This document shows positions 24,684 to 33,510 of a stretch of 64,000 bases of DNA, piece after piece. The position numbers were made by a program, and so were the translations under genes. The first letter of the stretch is position 1, and every line of letters starts with the position of its first letter. Source of the DNA: Oscillatoria princeps RMCB-10 (lineage in GTDB: Bacteria > Cyanobacteriota > Cyanobacteriia > Cyanobacteriales > Oscillatoriaceae); assembly GCA_019359235.1 (NCBI GenBank), contig JAHHHT010000009.1, forward strand, positions 186,001-250,000, written 5' to 3'. The notes beneath the pieces are model-generated. The model made no database searches and was not told the origin of the DNA. It saw only the letters and a list, made by a program, of their open reading frames with translations.

Positions 24684-24998
24684 ATGTCTGAGAAAGAAAA
24701 GCAAGGTTGGCAGCCAGAGGCAGTTCCCTTCTTTGCCCGCTACCTGGAAGGGCAAGATATTGAAGAGCTCTCTGACGAAGAGATGCAAGCCGTAGCCGGT
24801 GGCGGTGATGTGACGACGCTGAAGTACCCATCTGACGGCGAGGATGGCGGTGTTCAGACGCGGAAGTACCCATCTGACAGCGAGGATGGGGGTGGCTGCG
24901 GCGGTATGGTGACGAAGAAGTTCCCATCTGATAGTGATGAGGATGTGAACATGACGATGAAATACCCATCTGACGGAGATGAAGGCATAGCCGAATAA
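24684..24998 (+). CDS. mdnA: Multi-core microviridin precursor 2 (four cores)
   Basis: A 104-residue graspetide precursor, sister of precursor 1. Its leader is almost the same (PFFARYLEG 15-23, double Gly 39-40). Four cores follow: TLKYPSDGED (45-54), TRKYPSDSED (59-68), TKKFPSDSDED (77-87) and TMKYPSDGDE (91-100). All retain Thr, Lys, Ser and acidic residues; core 3 has Phe for Tyr. One Cys (C72) sits in the Gly-rich spacer before core 3. I chose the ATG at 24684 behind AGGAG. Each core would give a separate tricyclic protease-inhibitor-like peptide after cleavage; that cleavage between cores is unexplained. Confidence 0.92.
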   Translation: MSEKEKQGWQPEAVPFFARYLEGQDIEELSDEEMQAVAGGGDVTTLKYPSDGEDGGVQTRKYPSDSEDGGGCGGMVTKKFPSDSDEDVNMTMKYPSDGDEGIAE

Positions 24999-25290
24999 AC
25001 ACCTTCCGCGAGCGGGCTCCTTTGGCTGGCGCACGAGCCGGCGAGGGCGAAAACCAGCTTCCTGAATAATATCTCCCTGAGGCAGCAGTGTTAATCTAGC
25101 TCTGCACCAAGAAAGGGAATTGTTCTTCCTTGGTTTAAGAGCTGCTACATTTTTATTTAGCCACTGCTGCCCCAACCCCAGCTTGCAGCTGTTCCAACCT
25201 ATCGCACAGATTAACCGCAATTAGCAGCCATTGCCCTGAGCCCGACCCCAGAGATATGATGGGTATTCAACCCAACCCAATACAACCGGC

Positions 25291-26262
25291 ATGCCGAGAG
25301 ACGCTGTTTTACTGCTCACCCACAGTGGCGATTACTTCACAATTGACAGAGTGGCAGAAGCCCTCTCGCGACGGGGCGCAAAACCCTTTCGTTTCAATAC
25401 AGATCAATTTCCCGCAGCCGTGCGGCTTTCCGCTCGTTTCAGCATTTCCGGGCTGACTCACCGGCTCGAAGAAGGCGAGCGATCTCTCGCTAGCGTTGAC
25501 GTGCCCTCCGTCTGGATGCGCCGGCTTTGGCAGCCAAAACTCCCCAGCGAACTCGCCCCAAAGTTCCGGGAGTCCTGCGCCAGAGAGTCGCGAGCAGCCC
25601 TAGACGGTTTTTTAGACAGCCTCAGCGAAGCCCGATGGGTGGATGACTTGCAGCGGATTTCCGAGGCGGAAAACAAGCAGCGCCAGCTGAGAGTTGCCAG
25701 AAAAGTCGGCTTGCAAATCCCCCGCACCCTCGTCACCAACCACCCTGAGGAAGCGCGGGCGTTTTTCCAAGAAGTCGGGGGAAAAATGGTAGCCAAACTC
25801 CTGACGCCGCTTTCATACAGCATGGAAGGCTCCTCCTTCTTTCTCTACACCAGCGCCGTCAGAGAAGAAGACTTGGCTGAGGCGGAGTCGCTGCGCTACA
25901 GCCCGATGGTTTTCCAAGAGCAAATCCCAAAGCGAAGGGAATTGCGGGTGATATTTGTGGCGGGAAACCTGTTTGTCGGGGCGCTCGACGCCTCTCGCTA
26001 TTCCGCAACCGCAACCGATTGGCGGCGAGCAAAACCAGAGGAGTGCGTTTGGGAGCCGGCGGAACTTCCCAGTCAAGTTGCCGGTTGCCTCAATGCCTTC
26101 ATGGCAGAATTTGGGCTGCACTTTGGAGCCTTCGACTTCATCGAGACGCCCGACGGTGAATATGTCTTCCTGGAAGTTAACCCCACTGGCGAGTGGGGGA
26201 TGATCGAGCGAGATTTGGGCTATCCCATTTCCGACGCCATCGCCGGCGCACTGCTAGCATAG
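25291..26262 (+). CDS. mdnB: ATP-grasp peptide ligase MdnB (microviridin amide-forming type)
   Basis: A 323-residue ATP-grasp enzyme. It begins with the MdnB-type VLLLTHSGDYFTIDRVAEALSRRG and contains VWMRRLWQPKLPSE and SRAALDGFLDSL. It ends with the metal and phosphate loop VFLEVNPTGEWGMIE. In microviridin pathways this enzyme forms the Lys-to-Glu amide after MdnC has made the esters. It is 15 bases upstream of mdnC in one operon, about 290 bases after precursor 2. The ATG at 25291 gives a normal length. The match of signature segments to MdnB rather than MdnC is clear by eye. Confidence 0.92.
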   Translation: MPRDAVLLLTHSGDYFTIDRVAEALSRRGAKPFRFNTDQFPAAVRLSARFSISGLTHRLEEGERSLASVDVPSVWMRRLWQPKLPSELAPKFRESCARESRAALDGFLDSLSEARWVDDLQRISEAENKQRQLRVARKVGLQIPRTLVTNHPEEARAFFQEVGGKMVAKLLTPLSYSMEGSSFFLYTSAVREEDLAEAESLRYSPMVFQEQIPKRRELRVIFVAGNLFVGALDASRYSATATDWRRAKPEECVWEPAELPSQVAGCLNAFMAEFGLHFGAFDFIETPDGEYVFLEVNPTGEWGMIERDLGYPISDAIAGALLA

Positions 26263-26277
26263 AGATCACTTACTGAT

Positions 26278-27252
26278 ATGACAGTTTTAATCATTACCCA
26301 CAGCGAAGACAACGAAAGTATCCCGATGGTGATAAACGCCATAGAGGAGCGCGGCGGGAAAGCGTTTCGGTTCGACACAGACCGGTTTCCCACCGAAGTG
26401 CGGCTCGATTTATGCTACAGCGGGGCAAATGAGCAGCTAACTCTCGCTTCCGATTCCGGAGAGCTGAATCTGAACGAGGTATCCGCAGTCTGGTACAGGC
26501 GGATTAGAATTGGGGCTCGCATTCCCGCCACAATGGACTCCCAACTCCGAGACGCCTCCATACAGGAATCGCGGGCGACTGTTCAGGGGGCGATTGCCAG
26601 TATCAAAGCATTTCACCTCGATTCGGTGCCGAATATCCGCCGTGCGGAAAATAAGCAGCTGCAGCTGCAAGTCGCGCGAGAGCTGGGTTTAGACACCCCC
26701 CGCACCCTGATAACAAACAATCCAGAAGCGGTGCGGAAATTCGCCAAAGAGTGTGAGGGTGATTTGATAGTAAAGATGCTCTCCTCCTTTGCCATCTACG
26801 AAGGGGGAAAGGAGAAAGTTGTGTTCACCAACCAGGTCAAACCGGAGGATCTTGACAGTCTCGACGGATTGCGCTACTGCCCGATGACCTTTCAGGAAAA
26901 GGTTCCCAAAGCGCTGGAACTGCGCGTGACAGTTGTGGGGAAACAGGTCTTTGCCGCCGCGATAGACTCCCAGAAAAACCAGCGGGCGCAAGATGACTGG
27001 CGGCGGCAGGGGCTGGTTATGATAAAAGACTGGGAGCCTTACGCTCTCCCCGAAGATGTGGCGGGAAAACTGCTGGCTCTGACGCAGCATTTCGGCTTGA
27101 ATTATGGGGCGATAGATGTTATACTCACCCCAGACGGGCGTCATGTTTTTCTGGAGATAAATCCTGTTGGGGAATTCTTCTGGCTGGAATGCTGTCCGCC
27201 ACATTTCCCCATTTCCAGCGCTCTCGCCGGTGTCTTGCTGGGGGGGAATTAG
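26278..27252 (+). CDS. mdnC: ATP-grasp peptide ligase MdnC (microviridin ester-forming type)
   Basis: A 324-residue ATP-grasp enzyme starting MTVLIITHSEDNESIPMVINAIEERGGKAFRFDTDRFPTEV, the MdnC pattern. It also has EVSAVWYRR, KQLQLQVARELGL, and the loop VFLEINPVGEFFWLE. It would install the two ester rings (Thr to Asp, Ser to Glu/Asp) on each TxKYPSD core. It directly follows mdnB. The normal next genes, an acetyltransferase (mdnD) and exporter (mdnE), are missing; a terminator-like pair of hairpins follows instead. Confidence 0.93.
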   Translation: MTVLIITHSEDNESIPMVINAIEERGGKAFRFDTDRFPTEVRLDLCYSGANEQLTLASDSGELNLNEVSAVWYRRIRIGARIPATMDSQLRDASIQESRATVQGAIASIKAFHLDSVPNIRRAENKQLQLQVARELGLDTPRTLITNNPEAVRKFAKECEGDLIVKMLSSFAIYEGGKEKVVFTNQVKPEDLDSLDGLRYCPMTFQEKVPKALELRVTVVGKQVFAAAIDSQKNQRAQDDWRRQGLVMIKDWEPYALPEDVAGKLLALTQHFGLNYGAIDVILTPDGRHVFLEINPVGEFFWLECCPPHFPISSALAGVLLGGN

Positions 27253-27310
27253 GACAGGCGAGACGCCTGTCCTACGAGCTAGATCCGTGGGGCGGGCATC
27301 TCGCCCGCCC
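27251..27310. terminator. Two hairpins between convergent mdnC and lanM
   Basis: Stems AGGACAGGCG-AGA-CGCCTGTCCT (27251-27273) and GGGCGGGC...GCCCGCCC (27290-27310) fill the gap between converging genes. Neither has a long T-tract, yet the place suits bidirectional termination. Confidence 0.6.
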
Positions 27311-27338
27311 TTAATGTATATGGCTGCTGCTATATTAC

Positions 27339-30300
27339 CTATTCCCACAACAGCACCGAGGGCAACATATCTGGATGCGCCAGACGCAGCAACTGATAGC
27401 CAATCCCAGCAGTTCCCTGAAAGAAACTCGGACTAAACGCCGAAACCGGCAAATTGGGAAACTGATACCCTCCCATTTTTTGCGCTCTCGCCACCCCCCA
27501 AGCGGCTTTTTGCAGAGCAATTTCTCGCAACTGGGGGCGGCAGAGTTTTTGCGCACCGGCAAGCAGCGCCTCTAGCCGGCCAAAATTCCCGCAGCACACG
27601 CAATCCACACCCTGCAAACTGTGCCGGCATGTTGTCTGCAGCGCTACTTCCACATCCTCACAAATTTCCTCAGTTTGCCATACCGACAAACCGCCCAACC
27701 TGGCTAAAGCAATCCCAGCCGCGCCATGACACCAGCTCACCATAAATCTCGGCACACCCTCTCGCTCAATATAGCGCAAATCCGGCCAGTTGGCAGCTGC
27801 GGGATAAAACACGCTGCGCTCATAGGCAATTCCCTCGCAAGCGGCTTTTAAATACGCCCTGTTTTGTGTGACAGCGTACAGCCGCAGCAGGGCGTAAGCA
27901 ATGCCGGCTGCGCCGTGCGAGAAGCCGGTATATTGCTTCTCCCCCAAAATTTTCCAAGCTCTGGTTTTCCCCTCAGCGCCAACAAGATTGTCGCACAAAT
28001 GCTCGCCACAAATCGCAGCCTTTTCTAGAACCGCCGGCTCGCCGGTTTGGCTGTACAGCACCAGCAACCCCAACATTGCGCCGGCTGTTCCGCTGGTGAT
28101 GTCCAGCACTTTGTCCGCAGCAATCCGTGCCGGCGCGAGAAAGTTAGCAACCCGCAAGGCATCTTCCAAAAGTGCCGGTTCCTGGAGGAATTGGCTCGTT
28201 TTTACCATAGAATAGATGATAGAACCCAGCCCAGCAGCCCCACCAATTCCTTGCCAAGATAACCTTTGGGCGACTTCCGAATCTGAACTGCGCAAAGCTT
28301 TGCGGACTGACTGGAAAGCCCCCAAAGCCAAGTCGCGCAATTCGCCAGTTCCTCCGATACAATCCAGCGCCGCCAAAAACAGGGCAATTCCGCCATTCCC
28401 GTCGTAGAGGCTGTCATCTAGTGGCATGAGCTGGAAGCGATCCGCACTGGGAACATAGCCAAAGCCAATCCATTTTACACTGCCATCCGCCCCTCGGATT
28501 GCCCGTTCCTGAATTTCCCGCGCAATCCGCGTCGCCTCTCGCAGCAACTCCTCGCCAGTAAGCGGGTTGATTTGCGAGAAATTGGTGGTGGGCGGTGTTC
28601 CCCCTACCTGCCGGTTGCTATCCCTCACTATTCTAGCATAAAAAGTTCCTTTGATGATTTCAGTTTGTTGCGCCAAGTCTGTCTCGCTGAGCGAGCGCAA
28701 CCTTTCTTGAACCTGGCTGTAGCTGGGAGCTTCAAAATACGCTTCGATGGGTTTATCCAACCCACCCGTAAGGGCGTCACTGTCAGCAAAAGCGCCAAAG
28801 TAGGGAATATCAAGCTGCTCCACCGCCCGCAATTCCGCCCGCAAAATTGGCCAAGCTGCCGGTTTTTTATCAGCGCTGAGAAAAGCTCGACTGAAGAAAT
28901 CTAGGGCAATGCTTCTGTCAGCCCCATCCTGGAGGAATTCGGGGGCGTTGCTCTTTTCTAAAATTATGCCATAAACCTTTGTGGGGCGAAAAATAAACCG
29001 CACCCGCTGCTGGCGAAAGGCTGTCAGGGGGCTGTCCTCCGCAAGCAGAGCGTCTCGCTGTTCCAGCAAAAAGCGATACATCCGCTCAAACCCCGCCACT
29101 AATTCGTCGAGATAGTCACCGGCACAGAGAGCAACCCCATTCAAAACCGGCAGGTTTGCGGCAATTGGGGAATTGGAACTTGCCTCGCTACTGCCTAAAG
29201 CGCTGATATCGTAAGCGAGTTTGCCATCTTTGCTGAATTCCCAGCGGGGTAACAAGCCGGTGCGCAATACAGAGTCCCAAAACTGCCGGTTTACAGCTGT
29301 CTCAGCTTCTGTGATTTCGGTAAATTCCGCCATAGGTTTCGCCTCGTGGTGCGCCACCGTTTCCATGTCCGCCAGCACCAGATGTTCGCCGCAAGCAATT
29401 AAATTATCCTTGTGACAGTCTACCACTCTCAGTGCGTGCGAGAGGCACAGCAGCATCCCCGCCCGCTGATAGAAACGCTGCGACGCCGCCTCATCCTCAC
29501 AGGGAAGATGCGGCGCATATTCCACCCAGCCGTGCGTTTGCCGGTCGCACACTTTTAGGACTTTGAAAGGTAACGGTGCGCCGTGCCGGTTGCACCACTC
29601 CAATAGCTTGGTATAGGCGACTTCTACGCCCAAACCCTTCGGTTTGTACACCAACTTCAGTCCAGATTCAAAAGCGAGCGCCATCACGCAGCGGTTTTGA
29701 TTGTGGGCGTCTGACAAATAAGGCTGAATTGCCGCAACTTTCCCCAAACTCCCTAAACCATTTTCACTTCCGCTGTGATAAACTGATAAATAGACTTGCT
29801 GAAGTGCCGGCATGTCCGCTTTCAGGCGCAGCAGTAATTCCGCTGTCGCCTCCACCCATAAATCAATAGTTGTTGCCACTAACCGGCCCAGCACCGGATA
29901 TTTCTGGAAAAAGGCAAGCAAGCCATCTCCCAACAGGTGTTGCAGGAACTGATTGCCGTCGGTTTTGCTCGGCGTGCTTTCTGTTTGCCCTTTCAGCAAG
30001 TTTAATAACCTGTCCCCCAAAGGGCGAAAACCGGCAAATTCAACCTCCAGAGTTTTCGCACACAGCTCCACCAGCTTTTGCAGCAAGCCGAGTTCTAGCT
30101 CCAGGTAGGCTCGCTGAGAAAGCAGTTCCAGTGGCAAACAGTCTGGCGATAGAGATGGAGAACCCAGACGAGCGAGCAATTTACCCCGCGCTACTATTAT
30201 AGCCGGCAGCAGCACTTCTCGAAACGGCAGGGCATTTTTATGCGCCGGTGAAATTGATAATTGAGAAGTGGAGAATTGCTTATAGGTTGTTTGAATAACC

Positions 30301-30572
30301 TCCCTCAACGTTTCTGCCCACCCGGGCAAATTTTCGCAATCAGCAACCGGCAGACTTCCCAGGGCGGGGGCGATTTCAGCCACATCCAACCCATCCCACG
30401 CCAGCCGCTTTTGAAACTTGTCCCAGTTTCCCTTAGCAATCACCTGACACCACTGGGCTAGGCGTTCCTGGACTTGCTGTTCATCCACTTCACCGGCACT
30501 CTTACCCAGACGCTCATATAAAGAACTCGCCCGGGCAACAATCTCTGCTAATTCAGCATTTGTTACTGTCAT
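27339..30572 (-). CDS. lanM: Class II lanthipeptide synthetase LanM, CCG-type cyclase
   Basis: A 1077-residue bifunctional enzyme. The N-terminal lipid-kinase-like dehydratase shows K310 (LVYKPKG), H387-K-D389-N (HKDN) and D402 (LADMET). The C-terminal LanC-like cyclase (about 720-1077) has zinc-site residues C948-H949 (SWCHGAAGI) and C993-C994 (CVCCGNFG). The CCG form is typical of ProcM-like enzymes, which use three Cys ligands and tolerate many substrates. It would dehydrate Ser/Thr and form lanthionines. The obvious substrate candidate is the Nif11 peptide beyond the exporter; microviridin precursor 2, with one Cys, is a remote second. Confidence 0.93.
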   Translation of the reverse strand: MTVTNAELAEIVARASSLYERLGKSAGEVDEQQVQERLAQWCQVIAKGNWDKFQKRLAWDGLDVAEIAPALGSLPVADCENLPGWAETLREVIQTTYKQFSTSQLSISPAHKNALPFREVLLPAIIVARGKLLARLGSPSLSPDCLPLELLSQRAYLELELGLLQKLVELCAKTLEVEFAGFRPLGDRLLNLLKGQTESTPSKTDGNQFLQHLLGDGLLAFFQKYPVLGRLVATTIDLWVEATAELLLRLKADMPALQQVYLSVYHSGSENGLGSLGKVAAIQPYLSDAHNQNRCVMALAFESGLKLVYKPKGLGVEVAYTKLLEWCNRHGAPLPFKVLKVCDRQTHGWVEYAPHLPCEDEAASQRFYQRAGMLLCLSHALRVVDCHKDNLIACGEHLVLADMETVAHHEAKPMAEFTEITEAETAVNRQFWDSVLRTGLLPRWEFSKDGKLAYDISALGSSEASSNSPIAANLPVLNGVALCAGDYLDELVAGFERMYRFLLEQRDALLAEDSPLTAFRQQRVRFIFRPTKVYGIILEKSNAPEFLQDGADRSIALDFFSRAFLSADKKPAAWPILRAELRAVEQLDIPYFGAFADSDALTGGLDKPIEAYFEAPSYSQVQERLRSLSETDLAQQTEIIKGTFYARIVRDSNRQVGGTPPTTNFSQINPLTGEELLREATRIAREIQERAIRGADGSVKWIGFGYVPSADRFQLMPLDDSLYDGNGGIALFLAALDCIGGTGELRDLALGAFQSVRKALRSSDSEVAQRLSWQGIGGAAGLGSIIYSMVKTSQFLQEPALLEDALRVANFLAPARIAADKVLDITSGTAGAMLGLLVLYSQTGEPAVLEKAAICGEHLCDNLVGAEGKTRAWKILGEKQYTGFSHGAAGIAYALLRLYAVTQNRAYLKAACEGIAYERSVFYPAAANWPDLRYIEREGVPRFMVSWCHGAAGIALARLGGLSVWQTEEICEDVEVALQTTCRHSLQGVDCVCCGNFGRLEALLAGAQKLCRPQLREIALQKAAWGVARAQKMGGYQFPNLPVSAFSPSFFQGTAGIGYQLLRLAHPDMLPSVLLWE

Positions 30573-31004
30573 TTTGGCTAATCGCCTTATCCCTACTAAT
30601 TAACCCAAGTTGCTACGAGCGCAGTGAGTCAGGTCAGATCCCCCCCTAGCCCCCCCTTAAAAAGGGGGGGAACATCTCAAAGCCCCCCTTTTTAAGGGGG
30701 GTTTGGGGGGATCGAGATGCTTAGACTTGTAAGTAGCAACTTGAGTTAATTATATCTTGTTACTATATCTCTGGGTGGGGCCAGAAACCCGGTTTCTTCC
30801 AGAAACCCGGTTTCTCAACTTTGTGGCCAGAAACCCGGTTTCTAAGCTTTCACTCACTTCCCCTCGTTCCCAGGCTCTGCCTGGGAACGCGCCTCTGGAG
30901 GCTCTGCCTCCTTTCTAAAATAAGCATATTAAAAGCGTAACAGCTTATCTGCGTTCATCAGCGTTCATCTGCGGTTAAAACAATCTTACCATCCCCCCTA
31001 AGCT
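30573..31004. other. Gene-free stretch between lanM and the exporter gene
   Basis: No small precursor gene is recognisable here. It holds the MITE-like element at 30598-30751, three AGAAACCCGGTTTCT palindromes (30783, 30801, 30829) and a TTCCCAGGCTCTGCCTGGGAA double hairpin (30863-30915). Confidence 0.7.
30598..30751. mobile_element. MITE-like element with 19-bp ends
   Basis: Terminal inverted repeats AATTAACCCAAGTTGCTAC (30598-30616) and GTAGCAACTTGAGTTAATT (30733-30751) match at 18 of 19 bases. The interior is C-rich and G-rich palindromes (CCCCCCCTTAAAAAGGGGGGG and CCCCCCTTTTTAAGGGGGG, partly). It has no coding capacity and lies 26 bases upstream of the lanM start, so it may carry or block its promoter. 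Confidence 0.8.
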
Positions 31005-33191
31005 TCAAGGATTCAAGAAGTCCAAATGCTCACCGGCCACCTTGCGCAACTCCTGCGGAGTGCCTTGCATTTTAAGCCTCCCCTTTTCCAGAAACACAAT
31101 CCAATCCGCCCGCTCAATCACTCTGGGCCGGTGGCTAATAATCATTGTAGTTTTCCCCCGCCTGTAGTATAATAGTTTATCAAGCACCTGAGATTCTGTC
31201 AAGGGGTCGAGAGCAGCAGTGGCTTCATCTAATATGAGCACCGGCGGGTCAGTCACAATCCCCCTGGCTATGGCCAATCTCTGCTTTTGCCCGCCCGAAA
31301 TATTCGCGCCGAATTCCCCCAAAACAGTTTGATACTTATCGGGGAGAGTGCTGATAAACTCATCAGCCCCGGCAATATGGCAAGCCCGCACAATTTCCTC
31401 AAAAGTGACGGCGGGATAGCAGAAGCGGAAATTGTCAACAATCGACCGGCTCCAGAACTGGGGTTCTTGGGGAACGAGCACCACCTGCTGTCTCAGACAT
31501 TCCAGAGACAAGTCTTGCCGGTTATACATGCCAAAGCGAATATTGCCAGAATTCAGGGGATATAAACCGGCAATCAGTTTCGCCAGAGTGCTTTTACCGC
31601 AGCCAGATTTGCCAATCAGGGCAGTGACTTTGCCCCCCGGTATGGCGAGGGAGAAATCCTTTAGCAAGTCTACCCTGCCGGTGTGGTGAAAATTGAGATG
31701 GGTGCAGGTGATGTCCCCACTGCCGGCAATAGCTGCCCAAGGCTTTTTATCCTCATTTTCGTCTTCCGCTGTGGCGTCGATAACTTCTGTGAGGCGCTCC
31801 ATCACAATCTGAGCGGTGATAAATTCATCAGCCAGCCCGATTGCCGAACTCAGGAAGCCGAGAAAGTTGCCACTCATGCCGTTAAATGCCAGCAGCTGAC
31901 CGATGCTTAATGTCCTGTTAATCACCAAATAGCTGCCCAACCACAGCAAGGCAATATTCGTGAGATTGGAAAGAATGCCTGTGATGGTGCTGCTGTAGAG
32001 TCCCAGCTTCATCGCACTCCAGCCCAGGTTGGCGAGCCGGCCATAATTCGTTTGATACTCCTGCCAAGCTTGGGGGGTGGCTTGTGTCGTTTTCAGGATT
32101 TGGACGCCGCGAAAAGTTTCCACGAGAAAGCCTTGGTTTTCTGTGCCCAACACAATACCGGCGCGAGTTTTATGGCGCAAGGCGGGGAGAAACAGCAGGT
32201 TGACTCCCGTGACAGTGACAAAAGCGGCGAGGGAAGCGAGGGTGAGCTGCCAGCTGTAAAACAGCATCAAGCCAAAAGAAACAAGGGCGATAAAAAATTG
32301 GCTGGGCAAACTGAGGACAATTTGCGAAACTAGCCGGTGAATGGCGTTAACATCAGCGATGCGGCTGACCACTTCTCCGCTGCGGCGGGCTTCAAAGTAA
32401 CTTAAAGGCAAGCGCAGCAGTTTGTATCCATAATCGAGTATCAGCCCTAACTGCAGCCGCTGGCTGAAGTGACCGATCAGGTGAGATTGTACCAGTCCAA
32501 TGGCACTTTTGAACAAATTCATAGCAATCGCGCCAATTGCTACGGTGGTGAGCAGCTGAGTGTCTCCCCGCACCAGCACGTCATCCGTGAGCAGTTGCGT
32601 CATCAGCGGGGAAACCAGGGAGAGAAGTCCGACGGCGATGTTGATAAAAATTGCTTCGGCAATTATAGCGCGATAGGGCCAGACTCGCGCGAGAAACCGG
32701 CCAAACCCGCCAACTTTATCTTCCGGTTGCTGGTAGAAGCGGCTGTCGTCTGGCTGCAGCTGCAGCATGATGCCATTAGCCCAACCCGCCATTAACTCCG
32801 CGCGGGTGAGGTGCGAGATGCCGGCGGCGGGATCGGCAATTATATACTTTTTTCCCTTTTGCCCGTACAATACTACCCAGTGGTATCCTTTCCAGTGAAT
32901 GATCGCCGGCAGGGGGACTTCACTGAGTCGGTCGATCAGTTCAGGAGTCGCCCTGACTTGACGGGCGTTGAATCCCAGGGCTTCTGCCCCCCGCCTCAAC
33001 CCCAGCAGAGTGGTGCCTTGCGAGCCGGTGCCGGCGGCTTCCCTCGTGCGGTTCAGGCTGAGCGTGCGCCCGTAGTATTTGGCCACCGTGGCAAGGCAAG
33101 CCGCACCGCAGTCTTCTTCACTGTGCTGTAAAACAGTTGGGTATCTCATCAGGAGGGGTGAACTGCTTGCTACGCCTTGCTTTACTAGCAT
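31005..33191 (-). CDS. Peptidase-containing ABC transporter (C39 protease, PCAT/LanT type)
   Basis: A 728-residue exporter that cuts double-glycine leaders and secretes the product. The N-terminal C39 domain has Q22, C28 (QHSEEDCGAACL), H104 (HWVVLY) and D120 (DPAAG), a complete catalytic set. About six membrane helices follow (165-460). The ATPase carries Walker A GKSGCGKST (527-535), signature ISGGQKQR (631-638) and Walker B VLILDE (651-656). Both the Nif11-type and the microviridin-type precursors here end their leaders in GG, so this is the likely common processing exporter. It is co-directional with lanM. Confidence 0.93.
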   Translation of the reverse strand: MLVKQGVASSSPLLMRYPTVLQHSEEDCGAACLATVAKYYGRTLSLNRTREAAGTGSQGTTLLGLRRGAEALGFNARQVRATPELIDRLSEVPLPAIIHWKGYHWVVLYGQKGKKYIIADPAAGISHLTRAELMAGWANGIMLQLQPDDSRFYQQPEDKVGGFGRFLARVWPYRAIIAEAIFINIAVGLLSLVSPLMTQLLTDDVLVRGDTQLLTTVAIGAIAMNLFKSAIGLVQSHLIGHFSQRLQLGLILDYGYKLLRLPLSYFEARRSGEVVSRIADVNAIHRLVSQIVLSLPSQFFIALVSFGLMLFYSWQLTLASLAAFVTVTGVNLLFLPALRHKTRAGIVLGTENQGFLVETFRGVQILKTTQATPQAWQEYQTNYGRLANLGWSAMKLGLYSSTITGILSNLTNIALLWLGSYLVINRTLSIGQLLAFNGMSGNFLGFLSSAIGLADEFITAQIVMERLTEVIDATAEDENEDKKPWAAIAGSGDITCTHLNFHHTGRVDLLKDFSLAIPGGKVTALIGKSGCGKSTLAKLIAGLYPLNSGNIRFGMYNRQDLSLECLRQQVVLVPQEPQFWSRSIVDNFRFCYPAVTFEEIVRACHIAGADEFISTLPDKYQTVLGEFGANISGGQKQRLAIARGIVTDPPVLILDEATAALDPLTESQVLDKLLYYRRGKTTMIISHRPRVIERADWIVFLEKGRLKMQGTPQELRKVAGEHLDFLNP

Positions 33192-33510
33192 AGCGTTACG
33201 CTGGCAGGAAATTACTTACAATCGGAATGCTCCCTGTCTCTCATCCTGTCCCTTGCCAGCCGGCGGTCTGGGGGTGGTAGCCACCGGCAAACTACTGAGA
33301 CTTGGCAGCGACTTTACAAAAGTTTTCATAAATTCGGCAATAGCTTCAGAGAATCTTCATACCCGCTTTACGGTATCTTTACATAAAAATACTGACAAAG
33401 AGAACCGAGGGGGTGTAGGATAGATAGAGTAAGACAGCAATCCTGATCAGGGTTACTACCGAAACTCTATTCTTGAAAGTACCACCTATATAAAAGAGGA
33501 GATGTTGGCC
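33192..33510. promoter_or_regulatory. Divergent control region, exporter and Nif11 precursor
   Basis: 319 bases between divergent starts. AGGAG (33497-33501) serves the ATG at 33511. No confident -10/-35 pair or small gene was seen. Confidence 0.4.
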
